Below, one piece after another: positions 1 through 8,249 of a stretch of DNA of 13,670 nucleotides. The notes below the pieces were generated by a model, which saw only the letters and a program-made list of their open reading frames with translations, was not told the origin of the DNA and did not search any database. Positions within the stretch are counted from its first letter, which is position 1, and each line of letters starts with the position of its first letter. The DNA lies in assembly GCA_002411365.1 (NCBI GenBank), contig DHSD01000003.1, positions 54,622 through 68,291 on the forward strand, read 5' to 3'. The stretch comes from Ruminococcaceae bacterium UBA5295 (GTDB lineage: Bacteria; Bacillota; Clostridia; Oscillospirales; Acutalibacteraceae). Made by a program: the position numbers and the translations under genes.

Positions 1-1637
1 TTGCCAAAATCTTCGATGTCAAACCCTGCTTCCGCGCAGGCGCCAAGCGAATTAAGCACTGCTGAATATTCATTCTGAGCCAGTGTCACTGAAACAGGTT
101 CAATCAGTATCTGACGGTCATTTTTTACCCCTTTAACTTTCAGCTTTTCATAGATTATTCGCTCATGGGCAGCATGTTTGTCAATAAAGATAAGGTTGTC
201 GCCTTGCTCAATAATGATATACGTTTTAAAAGCTTCGCCGACAAATTTTTCCGGCGCTTCAGGTTTTTCAGGTTCCTTCACTTGCTTTTCCGGCTTTTGG
301 CTGCATTGTTCCTGCCCTGCTGCGCCATCAGCTTTTTCCTGCACCTGTTCGTCGCCAGTACCTTCAGCATTAGCCACTCCTCCATCAGAAAGATGCCCGG
401 CTGCAGAAAGCGGGATTCCATCTTCATCGTCGCACTCAATATCTGGCGCCGAAGGAACCGCGCGGTACGAGCCCACCTTAGCGGCAGGGCTGCCTATAAA
501 CGGGTGTGGCGCTTCAAATCCGGAAGCCTTACCATGCGTAAAGTCCTGCACCGAAGCATTGGGAATAAAATGGAGCTGCTCCGCCTGAGGCCCAGCACTG
601 CGGAAAGCCGGTGCTGCCGAATCGGCAAGTTTCATAATGTGGGGCGTGTCACCCGTTTTAAGTGCTGATTTTACGCCATGGTACACTGCGTCGAAAATCG
701 GCTTTTCATTAAGGAAGCGCACTTCTATTTTTGCTGGATGGACATTGACATCCACTGCCTCATACGGAACTGAGATATGAAGCACACATGCCGGAAATTT
801 TCCAGCCATGATTGAGCCTTTAAAACTTTCTTCAAGCGCAACGGCTGCGGTGCGGCTCTTTACATAGCGCCCGTTGATGAAAAAGTTCTGCATGCTGCGG
901 TTTGGGCGCGCGGCTTCCGGCTTGCTTATAAAGCCGGAAACTTTCACTCCGTTAAGCTCATAGTTGAGTGGGATAAGCCCGGAAGTGAATTTTTTACCAA
1001 ACACAGCATACACGGCAGGCTTAATCTTGCCATCACCCGGCGTATGAAGCGTCTCCCTTCCGTCCCGCAGAAAGCGGAAAGAAATTTCCGGATGCGCAAG
1101 TGCTTCTTTCTGCACAACAGCGGAAGCCGCATTCCCTTCGGTCACATCCTTTTTGAGAAATTTCATGCGGGCTGGCGTATTGTAAAACAAATCCTGCACA
1201 GTGACTGACGTGCCTTTGGCGCATCCGGCATCGCCGCAGAATTTTTCCCCGCTGCCGTCAATACAGTACCGCGTCCCCGCAAGCTCGTCCTCCGTGCGCG
1301 TGATAAGCTCAACGTGCGCAACAGCCGCTATGGACGGCAGCGCCTCGCCCCTGAAGCCAAGCGTTGAGATCGAACCGAGATCCTTCCTTCCCGCAACTTT
1401 GCTCGTGGCATGGCTGAGAAAAGCTGTGGGCACATCTTCGCGGGCGATACCGTATCCATTGTCTGCCACACGCATAAAAGCGACCCCACCGCTGCGTATC
1501 TCAACTGTGATGGAAGCAGAATGTGCATCTATCGAGTTTTCAGTCAGTTCTTTTATAACCGAAGCGGGGCGTTCTACAACTTCACCGGCCGCAATTAAAT
1601 CTGCAACGTGCTTATCCAGAACATGAATTTTCCCCAC
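1..1637 (-). CDS. mutL: DNA mismatch repair protein MutL (3' end cut by window)
   Basis: MutL couples MutS mismatch recognition to strand incision; in bacteria lacking MutH it is itself the nicking endonuclease. The reading frame is open from a GTG at 1637 to the window edge (545 codons). Upstream, AAAGGAGAGG at 1644-1653 gives a good ribosome binding site, and no upstream ATG lies in frame. The N-terminal GHKL ATPase is clear: IAAGEVVERPASVIKELTEN (catalytic Glu30, Mg-binding Asn34), a DNGYGI motif, SHATSK and GFRGEAL. A Pro/Glu/Lys-rich linker of roughly residues 330-450 precedes the C-terminal dimerisation/nuclease domain, where DKHAAHERIIYE (residues 486-497) matches the metal-binding DQHA(X)2E(X)4E motif with Lys in place of Gln. 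Family members usually run to about 620-700 residues, so the last motifs are probably outside the window. It follows mutS by 39 bases, probably in one transcript. Confidence 0.97.
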   Translation of the reverse strand, partial: MGKIHVLDKHVADLIAAGEVVERPASVIKELTENSIDAHSASITVEIRSGGVAFMRVADNGYGIAREDVPTAFLSHATSKVAGRKDLGSISTLGFRGEALPSIAAVAHVELITRTEDELAGTRYCIDGSGEKFCGDAGCAKGTSVTVQDLFYNTPARMKFLKKDVTEGNAASAVVQKEALAHPEISFRFLRDGRETLHTPGDGKIKPAVYAVFGKKFTSGLIPLNYELNGVKVSGFISKPEAARPNRSMQNFFINGRYVKSRTAAVALEESFKGSIMAGKFPACVLHISVPYEAVDVNVHPAKIEVRFLNEKPIFDAVYHGVKSALKTGDTPHIMKLADSAAPAFRSAGPQAEQLHFIPNASVQDFTHGKASGFEAPHPFIGSPAAKVGSYRAVPSAPDIECDDEDGIPLSAAGHLSDGGVANAEGTGDEQVQEKADGAAGQEQCSQKPEKQVKEPEKPEAPEKFVGEAFKTYIIIEQGDNLIFIDKHAAHERIIYEKLKVKGVKNDRQILIEPVSVTLAQNEYSAVLNSLGACAEAGFDIEDFG

Positions 1638-1643
1638 AGCAGT

Positions 1644-1653
1644 CCTCTCCTTT
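1644..1653 (-). promoter_or_regulatory. Ribosome binding site fixing the mutL GTG start
   Basis: AAAGGAGAGG ends six bases before the GTG at 1637. The protein starting there (MGKIHVLDKHVADLIAAGEV) has the usual length ahead of the first ATPase motif. Confidence 0.75.
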
Positions 1654-1676
1654 CCCAGCTCCTCATAACAGGCCAA

Positions 1677-4295
1677 TTATTTTCCTGCAAGTTTGCAAAG
1701 TTCAAAAAGCGTGTTCATACATTCTATAGGCGTCAGTGTGTCTACGTCGAGCGCCCTGAGCTTTTCCATTATTTCCGTTTCGTTAGGTGGTGTAAGTGTA
1801 AGCTGCACCGGCTCTTCCCGTTTATCTTCTGCCGCCGGCTTTTCAGCCTGAGCAGCATTTTTCCCACTGTTAAGCTCAGCTAAAATCTGCTTTGCGCGGT
1901 TTATGATTTTATTGGGCACACCCGCCAGTTTGGCCACTTCTATCCCATAGCTGTCGTCTGCACCTCCGCGTACAATGCGGCGCAAAAATGTTATGTCGTC
2001 CCCGCGCTTCTTCACAGCGATGTTGTAATTTTTCACACCCGGAATTGTCTTCTCCAGCGCTGTCAGTTCATGATAGTGGGTTGCAAAAAGCGTTTTTGCC
2101 CCAAGGCGTTTCTTGTCTGCAACATACTCAAGCACAGCGCGGGCAATGCTCATTCCGTCATATGTAGAAGTGCCGCGCCCAATCTCATCAAGGATAAGGA
2201 GGCTGTTCGAAGTCGCATTTTTTACTATGTCGGCAACTTCCGACATCTCAATCATAAACGTGGACTGCCCCGCGGCAAGGTCGTCGGAAGCGCCAATGCG
2301 TGTGTAAATCGCATCTGTTATGCCTATCTCAGCGCTTGAAGCTGGCACAAAGCAGCCAATCTGCGCCATTATTACGCTTAAGGCTATCTGGCGCATATAT
2401 GTCGATTTGCCGGCCATATTCGGTCCTGTAATAATAGCCACGCGGTTATCGTCTTTGTCAAGCATCACATTGTTTGGCACAAACGGTCCGTCAGAAAGCG
2501 CCTCAACTACAGGGTGGCGGCTTTCTTTAAGAATTATTTTACCACTGAGGTCAACATCCGGCCTTGTATAATTCCTGTCGACTGAAACCTGCGCAAACGA
2601 AAGCAGCACGTCAAGCTGCGCTACGGCCTTAGCCGTTTTCTGCACACGTTCCATCTGCTCGGCAGCTTTTTTGCGCACGGAAGTGAAAAGGTCGTACTCA
2701 AGCTGAACCGACTTGTCATGTGCGCCGAGGATACGGCTCTCAAGCTCTTTAAGCTCAGGAGTCACAAAGCGTTCGCAGTTCGTAAGAGTCTGTTTTCTTG
2801 TATATTCCGGTGGTGCCTTGTCTTTGTAAGCATTTGCAATTTCTATGTAATAACCGAACACACGGTTATAGCCAACTTTAAGTTTCGGGATTCCCGTGCG
2901 CCCACGTTCCTTTGCCTCTATCTTTGCAATAACACCGCGGCCGTCTTTCATGTCGCCTTTTAAAACGTCGAGCTCTTCGCTGAAGCCCGGCTTTATTATG
3001 CCGCCTTCGCGCACTGAAAACGGGGGCTCGTCAACAACAGCACGGTCTATGAGGCTGTGCAGGTCTTCAAGGCCGTCGATTCCATTATAAATCTGCCTGA
3101 GGAGTTCGGATTTGCAGTTCTTTAGCAGATTTTTCAGCGTAGGCAGTCGGCTGGCCGCGTCTGCAAGGCTGCGCAGTTCCCGGCCGTTTGCAGAGCCGTA
3201 AACAATACGCGACATCAGCCGCTCCAAATCATGCACACCGTAAAGCTGCTCCGACAGGCTGTCCCTGAGTATACTGTCGCATGTCAGTTCTTCAACTGCA
3301 TTAAGCCTGCGGCTTATAGCCGCAGGCTTAAGCAGCGGGCGCTCAATCCAACTGCGTATCAGGCGCTTTCCCATTGCCGTCCTCGTCCTGTCAAGAACCC
3401 AGAGCAACGAGCCGCGCTTTTCCTTGTTACGCATTGTCTCCATAAGTTCAAGGTTCCGCCGGGTCGTGAGGTTCAGCTTCATATACTGCTCGCCGCTGTA
3501 GAGGTCAATCCTATCCATATTCTCAAGGCCGGTGCGTTCCGTTTCTTTCAGGTAGCCAAGCAGCGCGCCGAGCGCGCCGCAAATTTCAGGCTTATCTGTA
3601 AGCTGCAGCTCCTCCGGTGTTTTATTAAACTGCTTCTGCAAAACCGGCGCTGCTGCACCAATATCGAATTTTTCGTCATCGAGCAACTCAATGCTCGCGC
3701 TAAGGCGCTGTTTGATAAATTCCGGAAAGCCTTTAAGGTCCAGAACGCCTTGATTAATAAGTATCTCCCTCGGTGAAAAACGTGAAAGCTCGCTTTGCAG
3801 CTGCTCTTCGAACTCACCTTTATTTTTCGCAGCCAGCAAAGTCGCGTGGAGCTCACCTGTTGAGATATCGGCGAAGCAGACACCTGCACACTTTCCCACA
3901 ACATTGAGCGAGCAGATAAAATTGTTGCGCGTCTCGTCGAGCATACTTTTTTCCAGTACTGTCCCAGGCGTGATAACGCGTATAATGTCGCGCTTAACAA
4001 GACCCTTTGCGAGTTTGGGGTCTTCCATCTGCTCGCATATTGCTACCTTATGGCCGTTTGCAAGCAGCTTCGCAACATATGTTTCGTAACTGTGGAACGG
4101 AATGCCGCACATGGGCGCACGCTCAGGTTGGCCACAGTCACGTCCTGTAAGCGTCAGTCCAAGCTCTTTTGAAACGAGTTTTGCATCGTCGTAGAACATC
4201 TCATAAAAATCGCCAAGGCGGAAAAAAAGAATAGTATCCGGATGCTTCTTTTTCATTTCAAAATACTGCTGCATCATTGGGGAAAGGGTTGCCAA
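1677..4295 (-). CDS. mutS: DNA mismatch repair protein MutS
   Basis: MutS is the mismatch-recognition ATPase; it binds mispairs and small loops as a dimer and then recruits MutL. The 872 residues are full length for the MutS1 family. The mismatch-binding domain carries the Phe-X-Glu motif in FRLGDFYEMF (Phe30, Glu32), whose Phe stacks on the mispaired base. The connector, core and clamp regions follow. The ABC-type ATPase shows Walker A GPNMAGKST (Lys630) and Walker B LLILDEIGRGTST (Asp703-Glu704). The end, LRALDVDTLTPIECMNTLFEL, matches the C-terminal oligomerisation helices. The start is a TTG with GGAGG eight bases upstream; the next in-frame ATG would remove residues of the binding domain. 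It sits 45 bases after the RicA/YlbF-family gene and 39 before mutL. No broken motif was seen. Confidence 0.99.
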   Translation of the reverse strand: MATLSPMMQQYFEMKKKHPDTILFFRLGDFYEMFYDDAKLVSKELGLTLTGRDCGQPERAPMCGIPFHSYETYVAKLLANGHKVAICEQMEDPKLAKGLVKRDIIRVITPGTVLEKSMLDETRNNFICSLNVVGKCAGVCFADISTGELHATLLAAKNKGEFEEQLQSELSRFSPREILINQGVLDLKGFPEFIKQRLSASIELLDDEKFDIGAAAPVLQKQFNKTPEELQLTDKPEICGALGALLGYLKETERTGLENMDRIDLYSGEQYMKLNLTTRRNLELMETMRNKEKRGSLLWVLDRTRTAMGKRLIRSWIERPLLKPAAISRRLNAVEELTCDSILRDSLSEQLYGVHDLERLMSRIVYGSANGRELRSLADAASRLPTLKNLLKNCKSELLRQIYNGIDGLEDLHSLIDRAVVDEPPFSVREGGIIKPGFSEELDVLKGDMKDGRGVIAKIEAKERGRTGIPKLKVGYNRVFGYYIEIANAYKDKAPPEYTRKQTLTNCERFVTPELKELESRILGAHDKSVQLEYDLFTSVRKKAAEQMERVQKTAKAVAQLDVLLSFAQVSVDRNYTRPDVDLSGKIILKESRHPVVEALSDGPFVPNNVMLDKDDNRVAIITGPNMAGKSTYMRQIALSVIMAQIGCFVPASSAEIGITDAIYTRIGASDDLAAGQSTFMIEMSEVADIVKNATSNSLLILDEIGRGTSTYDGMSIARAVLEYVADKKRLGAKTLFATHYHELTALEKTIPGVKNYNIAVKKRGDDITFLRRIVRGGADDSYGIEVAKLAGVPNKIINRAKQILAELNSGKNAAQAEKPAAEDKREEPVQLTLTPPNETEIMEKLRALDVDTLTPIECMNTLFELCKLAGK

Positions 4296-4303
4296 TTATA
4301 CCG

Positions 4304-4308
4304 CCTCC
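4304..4308 (-). promoter_or_regulatory. Ribosome binding site fixing the mutS TTG start
   Basis: GGAGG lies eight bases upstream of the TTG at 4293-4295. No ATG or GTG in frame nearby has comparable spacing, and the resulting N-terminus MATLSPMMQQYFEMKKKH is typical of MutS. Confidence 0.75.
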
Positions 4309-4340
4309 GATGACAAATCATTTTTCCCATCCTCATTGTT

Positions 4341-4751
4341 TCAGCGGCATCCTTCGCTGCATGATGCGCAGTTCCCGCTGCACGCAGAAGGAGAATAATC
4401 AGCCGTCTCAGGGTCAGCGCCGTTTGCGCTCTGCTCAATGATAGCCATGACACGGCGCATAAGGACAGTAAATTCGTCGCGCGACTTATTGTAGGTTTCC
4501 ATGTTTGGATTTTTCATGATTGCAGCATAGACTGTGTTCATTTCCTGCTGGTAACTTTTAAGCTTCGCCTCATCACGGTCTTTTTTCTGCATTTCATTCT
4601 GTATCGACATGCGCTTTAAATTGTACTGCCCGATTAAGTCCTGAAGTTCCTTGTCAGCATCTGCGTTCTGAATAGTGAGCTGCATTTTCAGGTACCTGTC
4701 GTCCTGCTGAATGGATTTGCCGATATTCCTCGCCTGCTCGATAATGTCCAT
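4341..4751 (-). CDS. YlbF/YmcA (RicA/RicF) family protein with four-cysteine tail
   Basis: This 136-residue protein has the mainly helical, charged Com_YlbF fold pattern (MDIIEQARNIGKSIQQDD, then QNADADKELQDLIGQYN and repeated Lys/Glu/Gln-rich helices). In Bacillus subtilis two members of this family, YmcA (RicA) and YlbF (RicF), form a complex with YaaT (RicT) that carries [4Fe-4S] clusters and promotes RNase Y-dependent mRNA processing, competence and sporulation. Here the C-terminus ends C-X3-C-X2-C-X3-C (Cys124, 128, 131, 135), which fits cluster ligation. Its place between miaB and mutS matches ymcA/ricA of B. subtilis, so RicA is the likelier counterpart, but sequence alone does not separate RicA from RicF. 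Start: ATG with AAGGAG seven bases upstream. A partner RicT would have to lie elsewhere in the genome. Confidence 0.9.
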   Translation of the reverse strand: MDIIEQARNIGKSIQQDDRYLKMQLTIQNADADKELQDLIGQYNLKRMSIQNEMQKKDRDEAKLKSYQQEMNTVYAAIMKNPNMETYNKSRDEFTVLMRRVMAIIEQSANGADPETADYSPSACSGNCASCSEGCR

Positions 4752-4819
4752 AAAAAATCTCCTTATTGTATTTTGTTATTATGTTATGACATAAAGTATT
4801 CTGCCGATATAAAGCATGC

Positions 4820-6250
4820 CTACACAAGTGTGCCCTTCAAAATCCAGTTCCATGCTTCTGTGATTTTCACATTCGCAAAGCTGCCGATTATTTCGTCGCT
4901 GCCCGGAAAGTCTACAACTACGTTGCCGCCAGTTCTGCCATGCAGAAGATCGGTCTTTGGATTGCGCCCCTCAACGAGGACACGGCGCGTTTTCCCGACC
5001 TCCCCCGCGCAGCGCACGGCAGAAATTTTTTCCTGCTCCGCGCAGAGTTCCTGAAGCCATTTCGTTTTTTCCTCAGCCGGAACCGGATCAGGCATTTTTG
5101 CGGCAGCCGTGTCTTCGCGCGGCGAATAGATAAAAGTAAAAAGCGATGTATATCCTACTTCTTTTATAAGGCTTACCGTTTCGAGAAACTCATCGCGCGT
5201 TTCGCCCGGGAAGCCGACAATAATATCACTTGTAAGCGATATGTCTGGTATTTTTTCCCTCGCATACTTCACAAGGCCGATATAATCTTCCCTCGTATAG
5301 TGCCTGTTCATCTCTTTCAGTATTCTGTTACATCCAGACTGGACAGGCAGATGTAGATGATGGCAGATATGCTTCCCTTCTGCCATAGTATCTATAAGCT
5401 CATGCGTCGCATCTTTAGGGTGTGAAGTCATAAACCTTATGCGGTAATCGCCCTCCACCTTGTCAAGCATGCGCAAAAGGCCTGCAAAGTTTACCGGGTG
5501 CTCAAGTGTTTTTCCGTAAGAATTCACATTCTGCCCAAGTAGGGTGATATCCTTGTATCCCGCGTCCACAAGGCCTTTAAACTCCTTTAAGATAGCGTCC
5601 GGTTCACGGCTGCGCTCGCGCCCGCGCACATAAGGCACAATGCAGTAAGAGCAGAAATTATTGCAGCCATACATTATGGTAAGCCATGCACGTATTTTCC
5701 CGTCACGGTGGACTGGAAGCCCTTCTGCAATATGTAAGTCTTCCTGCTCATCACCGCGCTCCTGCACCATATTTTCTTTTTCTGTAAGCGCGCGGTAAAG
5801 CAGTTCGGGAAAGCGATGGAGCACATGTGTGCCGAAAATCAGGCCGACAAACGGAAACTTCCTGCGCATATGTTCAGAAGCTTCCCTCTCCTCCATCATA
5901 CAGCCGCAAACGGCAATAAGCAGCGACGGATGGCGGCGTTTGAGGTTCTTGAGGGCACCTATATTACCGAAAACACGGTTTTCAGCATGGCCGCGTACGG
6001 CGCATGTATTCATAAGTATAAAATCGGCCTGCTCCGGATCATCTGTAAAAGAAAAGCCCATCTGTTCCAGAAAGCCCTTGATTTTTTCACTGTCTGAAAC
6101 ATTCTGCTGACAGCCGTAAGTATGCACAAGCGCCACAGGTGTATCTCCGCGCTTGCGTGTGCGCATAATCTCCGTAATTTTGGAAATATAGAATGATTGT
6201 GTATGCTCCGGCGTGCCCATGCGGTTAGATTTGCCCTGTTCCTGTTCCAA
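4820..6250 (-). CDS. miaB: tRNA-2-methylthio-N6-dimethylallyladenosine synthase MiaB
   Basis: MiaB is a radical-SAM methylthiotransferase that adds the 2-methylthio group to i6A37 of tRNAs reading UNN codons, using two [4Fe-4S] clusters. Counting from the TTG at 6250 (476 residues), the N-terminal methylthiotransferase domain holds the three auxiliary-cluster cysteines: Cys47 in HTYGCQQN, Cys83 in NTCAVRGHAENR and Cys117 in VCGCMMEE. The radical-SAM motif is YGCNNFCSYCIVPYVRGRERS (Cys196, 200, 203), and a C-terminal TRAM RNA-binding domain starts near VGKTRRVLVEG. GHAENR and the YVRGRERS sequence favour MiaB over MtaB or RimO. An ATG at 6283 is in frame but has no ribosome binding site, whereas GGAGG lies nine bases before the TTG, so I take the TTG. 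The N-terminal extension of about 45 residues before Cys47 is common in Firmicutes MiaB. It is first in the mutSL gene set. Confidence 0.98.
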   Translation of the reverse strand: MEQEQGKSNRMGTPEHTQSFYISKITEIMRTRKRGDTPVALVHTYGCQQNVSDSEKIKGFLEQMGFSFTDDPEQADFILMNTCAVRGHAENRVFGNIGALKNLKRRHPSLLIAVCGCMMEEREASEHMRRKFPFVGLIFGTHVLHRFPELLYRALTEKENMVQERGDEQEDLHIAEGLPVHRDGKIRAWLTIMYGCNNFCSYCIVPYVRGRERSREPDAILKEFKGLVDAGYKDITLLGQNVNSYGKTLEHPVNFAGLLRMLDKVEGDYRIRFMTSHPKDATHELIDTMAEGKHICHHLHLPVQSGCNRILKEMNRHYTREDYIGLVKYAREKIPDISLTSDIIVGFPGETRDEFLETVSLIKEVGYTSLFTFIYSPREDTAAAKMPDPVPAEEKTKWLQELCAEQEKISAVRCAGEVGKTRRVLVEGRNPKTDLLHGRTGGNVVVDFPGSDEIIGSFANVKITEAWNWILKGTLV

Positions 6251-6259
6251 AAGGGAATT

Positions 6260-6264
6260 CCTCC
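6260..6264 (-). promoter_or_regulatory. Ribosome binding site deciding the miaB TTG start
   Basis: GGAGG lies nine bases before the TTG at 6248-6250. The longer frame from ATG 6283 has no purine-rich site before it and would read through this ribosome binding site. Confidence 0.7.
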
Positions 6265-6332
6265 AATATGGCTGGCAGCGCATTATAATCCATGCGCTCT
6301 AAGCAATTTCAGATATTAATTATGATACATTT

Positions 6333-6341
6333 ATTATACCA
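6333..6341 (-). promoter_or_regulatory. Extended -10 promoter for miaB (proximal)
   Basis: TGGTATAAT on the minus strand is a perfect TATAAT with the TGn extension. No good -35 box stands at 16-18 bases; TTTACA at 6361-6366 is 22 bases off. The predicted start lies about 75 bases before the miaB TTG. Confidence rests on the extended -10 alone. Confidence 0.5.
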
Positions 6342-6391
6342 CATCTGCGCAGCCAATGGCTGTAAAGAATGTACGGCCTTGCATTGCGGCT

Positions 6392-6420
6392 ATTATACCA
6401 TAGGAAATGTGGCACTGCAA
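6392..6420 (-). promoter_or_regulatory. Promoter for miaB (distal), extended -10 with weak -35
   Basis: On the minus strand, TTGCAG (6420-6415), a 17-base spacer and TATAAT (6397-6392) with the same TGG extension make a second promoter 59 bases upstream of the proximal one. The two would give nested transcripts of the miaB-mutSL gene set. No intrinsic terminator was seen between the symporter gene and this point, so read-through from upstream is also possible. Confidence 0.5.
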
Positions 6421-6530
6421 GAAAACAGGGCTTCTCATACAGAATGCTTTGGCGCCGTCTAATACCATACCTGCGTTGCCATGCATTCAGGAAACATATG
6501 CAAAGGGCAAAGCCTGCTTAAACGTTGTCA

Positions 6531-7979
6531 CTATCGCCTGTCACGGAGCCTGTTATTCGAAAATTGCCCTTTTGTCATCTTGATAACTATACCCGACAGC
6601 CCAAGCACTGCAATGAGGTTCGGTATCATCATCATGCCGTTGAGCGTATCCGAAATTTCCCATACGGCGCTTAGATCCATTGTGGAGCCAAAAAAGACCA
6701 TAACCACATAAATTACCCGGTAAACAGGAATTGACTTGCTCCCGAAAAGATATTCGCAGCAACGTGTCCCATAAAGCGCCCACCCAACGATAGTCGTAGT
6801 TGCAAAAAGAACGAGGCAGGCCGCTATGATTATGCTCGCCGCTTTATTGCCGAACACGGTAGCAAATGCGCTGGCCGTCAGGTCACTTCCGACATCTTTG
6901 CCCCATGGAACCGACCATATTATATCTCCGGAGGCATTCTTCGAAACACTTGACGAAAGTACAGCAAGAGCTGTAAGGGAACATATTACGATGGTATCTA
7001 CGAAAACTTCAAATATGCCATACATTCCCTGTTTCACCGGATCAGTTTCACTTGTTGCGGCATGGGCAATTGGCGCAGTGCCAAGGCCAGCCTCATTAGA
7101 AAAGATTCCGCGCCCTGCTCCGTATTTCATCGACTGGACAATGGTTATGCCAAATGCGCCGCCCATTACGCTCGATGGAGAAAACGCGCCTTTGAAAATG
7201 GCTGTAAACGCCAGCCCCAAACGGTCGATATGCCCTAAAATTACAATCAATGCAGAAACGACATATACAATTGCCATAAACGGCACAAGCTTTTCAGCGA
7301 AAGCACCAATACGCGAAATCCCGCCAATCACAACAATCCCGACAATCACTGCAAGGATGGCGCCTATGGCAATGCTTATAGCAGCAGAAGATTTTTTTGC
7401 ATCCGGATTAAAGCTCTGGATAGCGGTATTAATTGACGTTGCAATTGTGTTGCTCTGTGTGATATTTCCAGTCCCTATAGCTGTAAACATACCCAGGATT
7501 GAAAAGATTACTGCAAGCCACTTCCAATTTTTTCCGAGGCCGTTCTTTATGTAGTACATTGGCCCGCCTACCCAGTCGCCTTCTTTATTCCTCTCACGGT
7601 ATTTTACGGCAAGCGTAACCTCAGAGTATTTAGTGACCATGCCCACAAAAGCGGCAATCCACATCCAAAACACCGCTCCGGGCCCGCCAAGTGCAATGGC
7701 ACCGGTCACACCGGCGATATTCCCTGTGCCCACCGTAGAAGCCAGCGCTGTGGAAACCGCCTGAAACGGCGTGACCGAGCCTTTGTTTTTCTCTTGCTTT
7801 TGGAATATCTTACCGAAAGTATTGCGCATGATGGTGCCAAATTTCCGGAATTGGATAAATCCCGTGCGGATACTGATGTATAATCCCGTTCCTATGAGCA
7901 AGATAAGCGTTGGTACGCCCCATATGATACCATTTAGCCAGCTATTCGCAGACAAAATTGTCTTTGCCAAAGCATCCAC
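6531..7979 (-). CDS. Alanine/glycine:cation symporter (AGCS/AlsT family)
   Basis: This 482-residue integral membrane protein imports small neutral amino acids (alanine, glycine, in some members glutamine) driven by Na+ or H+. Family marks are STVGTGNIAGVTGAIALGGP (residues 81-100) running into GAVFWMWIAAFVGMVTKYSE, then GGPMYYIKNGLG (138-149), the Lys/Arg-flanked gate region MKYGAGRGIFSNEAGLGTAP (284-303) and IAHAATSETDP. I see about ten to eleven hydrophobic segments, including near 18-36, 154-172, 202-222, 231-250, 322-345, 376-397, 418-433 and 449-467. Start: GTG with GGAGG eight bases upstream. Length is normal for the family. Which amino acid it carries cannot be told from sequence by eye. 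It points away from the C69 dipeptidase gene, which could feed it with free amino acids; that link is inference. Confidence 0.96.
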   Translation of the reverse strand: MDALAKTILSANSWLNGIIWGVPTLILLIGTGLYISIRTGFIQFRKFGTIMRNTFGKIFQKQEKNKGSVTPFQAVSTALASTVGTGNIAGVTGAIALGGPGAVFWMWIAAFVGMVTKYSEVTLAVKYRERNKEGDWVGGPMYYIKNGLGKNWKWLAVIFSILGMFTAIGTGNITQSNTIATSINTAIQSFNPDAKKSSAAISIAIGAILAVIVGIVVIGGISRIGAFAEKLVPFMAIVYVVSALIVILGHIDRLGLAFTAIFKGAFSPSSVMGGAFGITIVQSMKYGAGRGIFSNEAGLGTAPIAHAATSETDPVKQGMYGIFEVFVDTIVICSLTALAVLSSSVSKNASGDIIWSVPWGKDVGSDLTASAFATVFGNKAASIIIAACLVLFATTTIVGWALYGTRCCEYLFGSKSIPVYRVIYVVMVFFGSTMDLSAVWEISDTLNGMMMIPNLIAVLGLSGIVIKMTKGQFSNNRLRDRR

Positions 7980-8235
7980 TGGTTTTCCCTCCTTGTTGTA
8001 CCAATTCTTAATTCAAAACGGCGTCCCTGCTCTGTTAATTGGAAATTGCATTATAGATTTACCATATCATGGATGTAGCTGTTCAAGTGTTACCAATATA
8101 TTTAATTTACTCGCCATAGCTTTCTTTTATTTAGCAAAATTAAGCAGCAAATATTTTAGATGTACTGTAAATGCTCTTTATTCAATAAAATTAAATAAGC
8201 ACATAGATAGGCAAATTTGTTTGTTGATAACATGA

Positions 8236-8249
8236 AATTTTACAAAATT
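8236..8249. repeat. Inverted repeat AATTTT-ac-AAAATT
   Basis: Six-base arms around a two-base centre form a 14-base near-palindrome, flanked by CATG on both sides (8231-8234 and 8254-8257). It lies about 260 bases upstream of the symporter start. Such AT-only symmetry can arise by chance in AT-rich DNA. Confidence 0.3.

Noticed and set aside
165..668. Plus-strand open frame of 167 codons
   Set aside because: It is antisense to the mutL linker and C-terminal domain, has no ribosome binding site and low-complexity Phe/Arg/Ser composition typical of a shadow frame.
3231..3776. Plus-strand open frame of 181 codons inside mutS
   Set aside because: It is antisense to well-conserved MutS sequence and shows no protein family features.
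4779..4794. Inverted repeat TTATGT-tatg-ACATAA between miaB and the RicA/YlbF-family gene
   Set aside because: Short AT-only arms in a 68-base AT-rich gap; no T-run or promoter spacing that would make it a terminator or an internal promoter.
6420..6530. Search for a terminator after the symporter gene
   Set aside because: Only an imperfect GCAGGCTTTGCCC-type self-match was seen, with no GC stem followed by a T-run on the minus strand.
6826..7554. Plus-strand open frame of 242 codons opposite the symporter gene
   Set aside because: The opposite strand encodes a clear AGCS transporter; the long frame follows from its codon pattern.
8222..8230. DnaA-box-like TTATCAACA on the minus strand
   Set aside because: One mismatched box alone, without a cluster, dnaA/dnaN or an AT-rich unwinding element pattern, does not support an origin.
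7771..8235. Plus-strand frame reaching from inside the symporter gene into the intergenic region
   Set aside because: Its start is antisense to conserved symporter sequence and there is no ribosome binding site; the open AT-rich tail is mildly unusual but not enough for a gene call.
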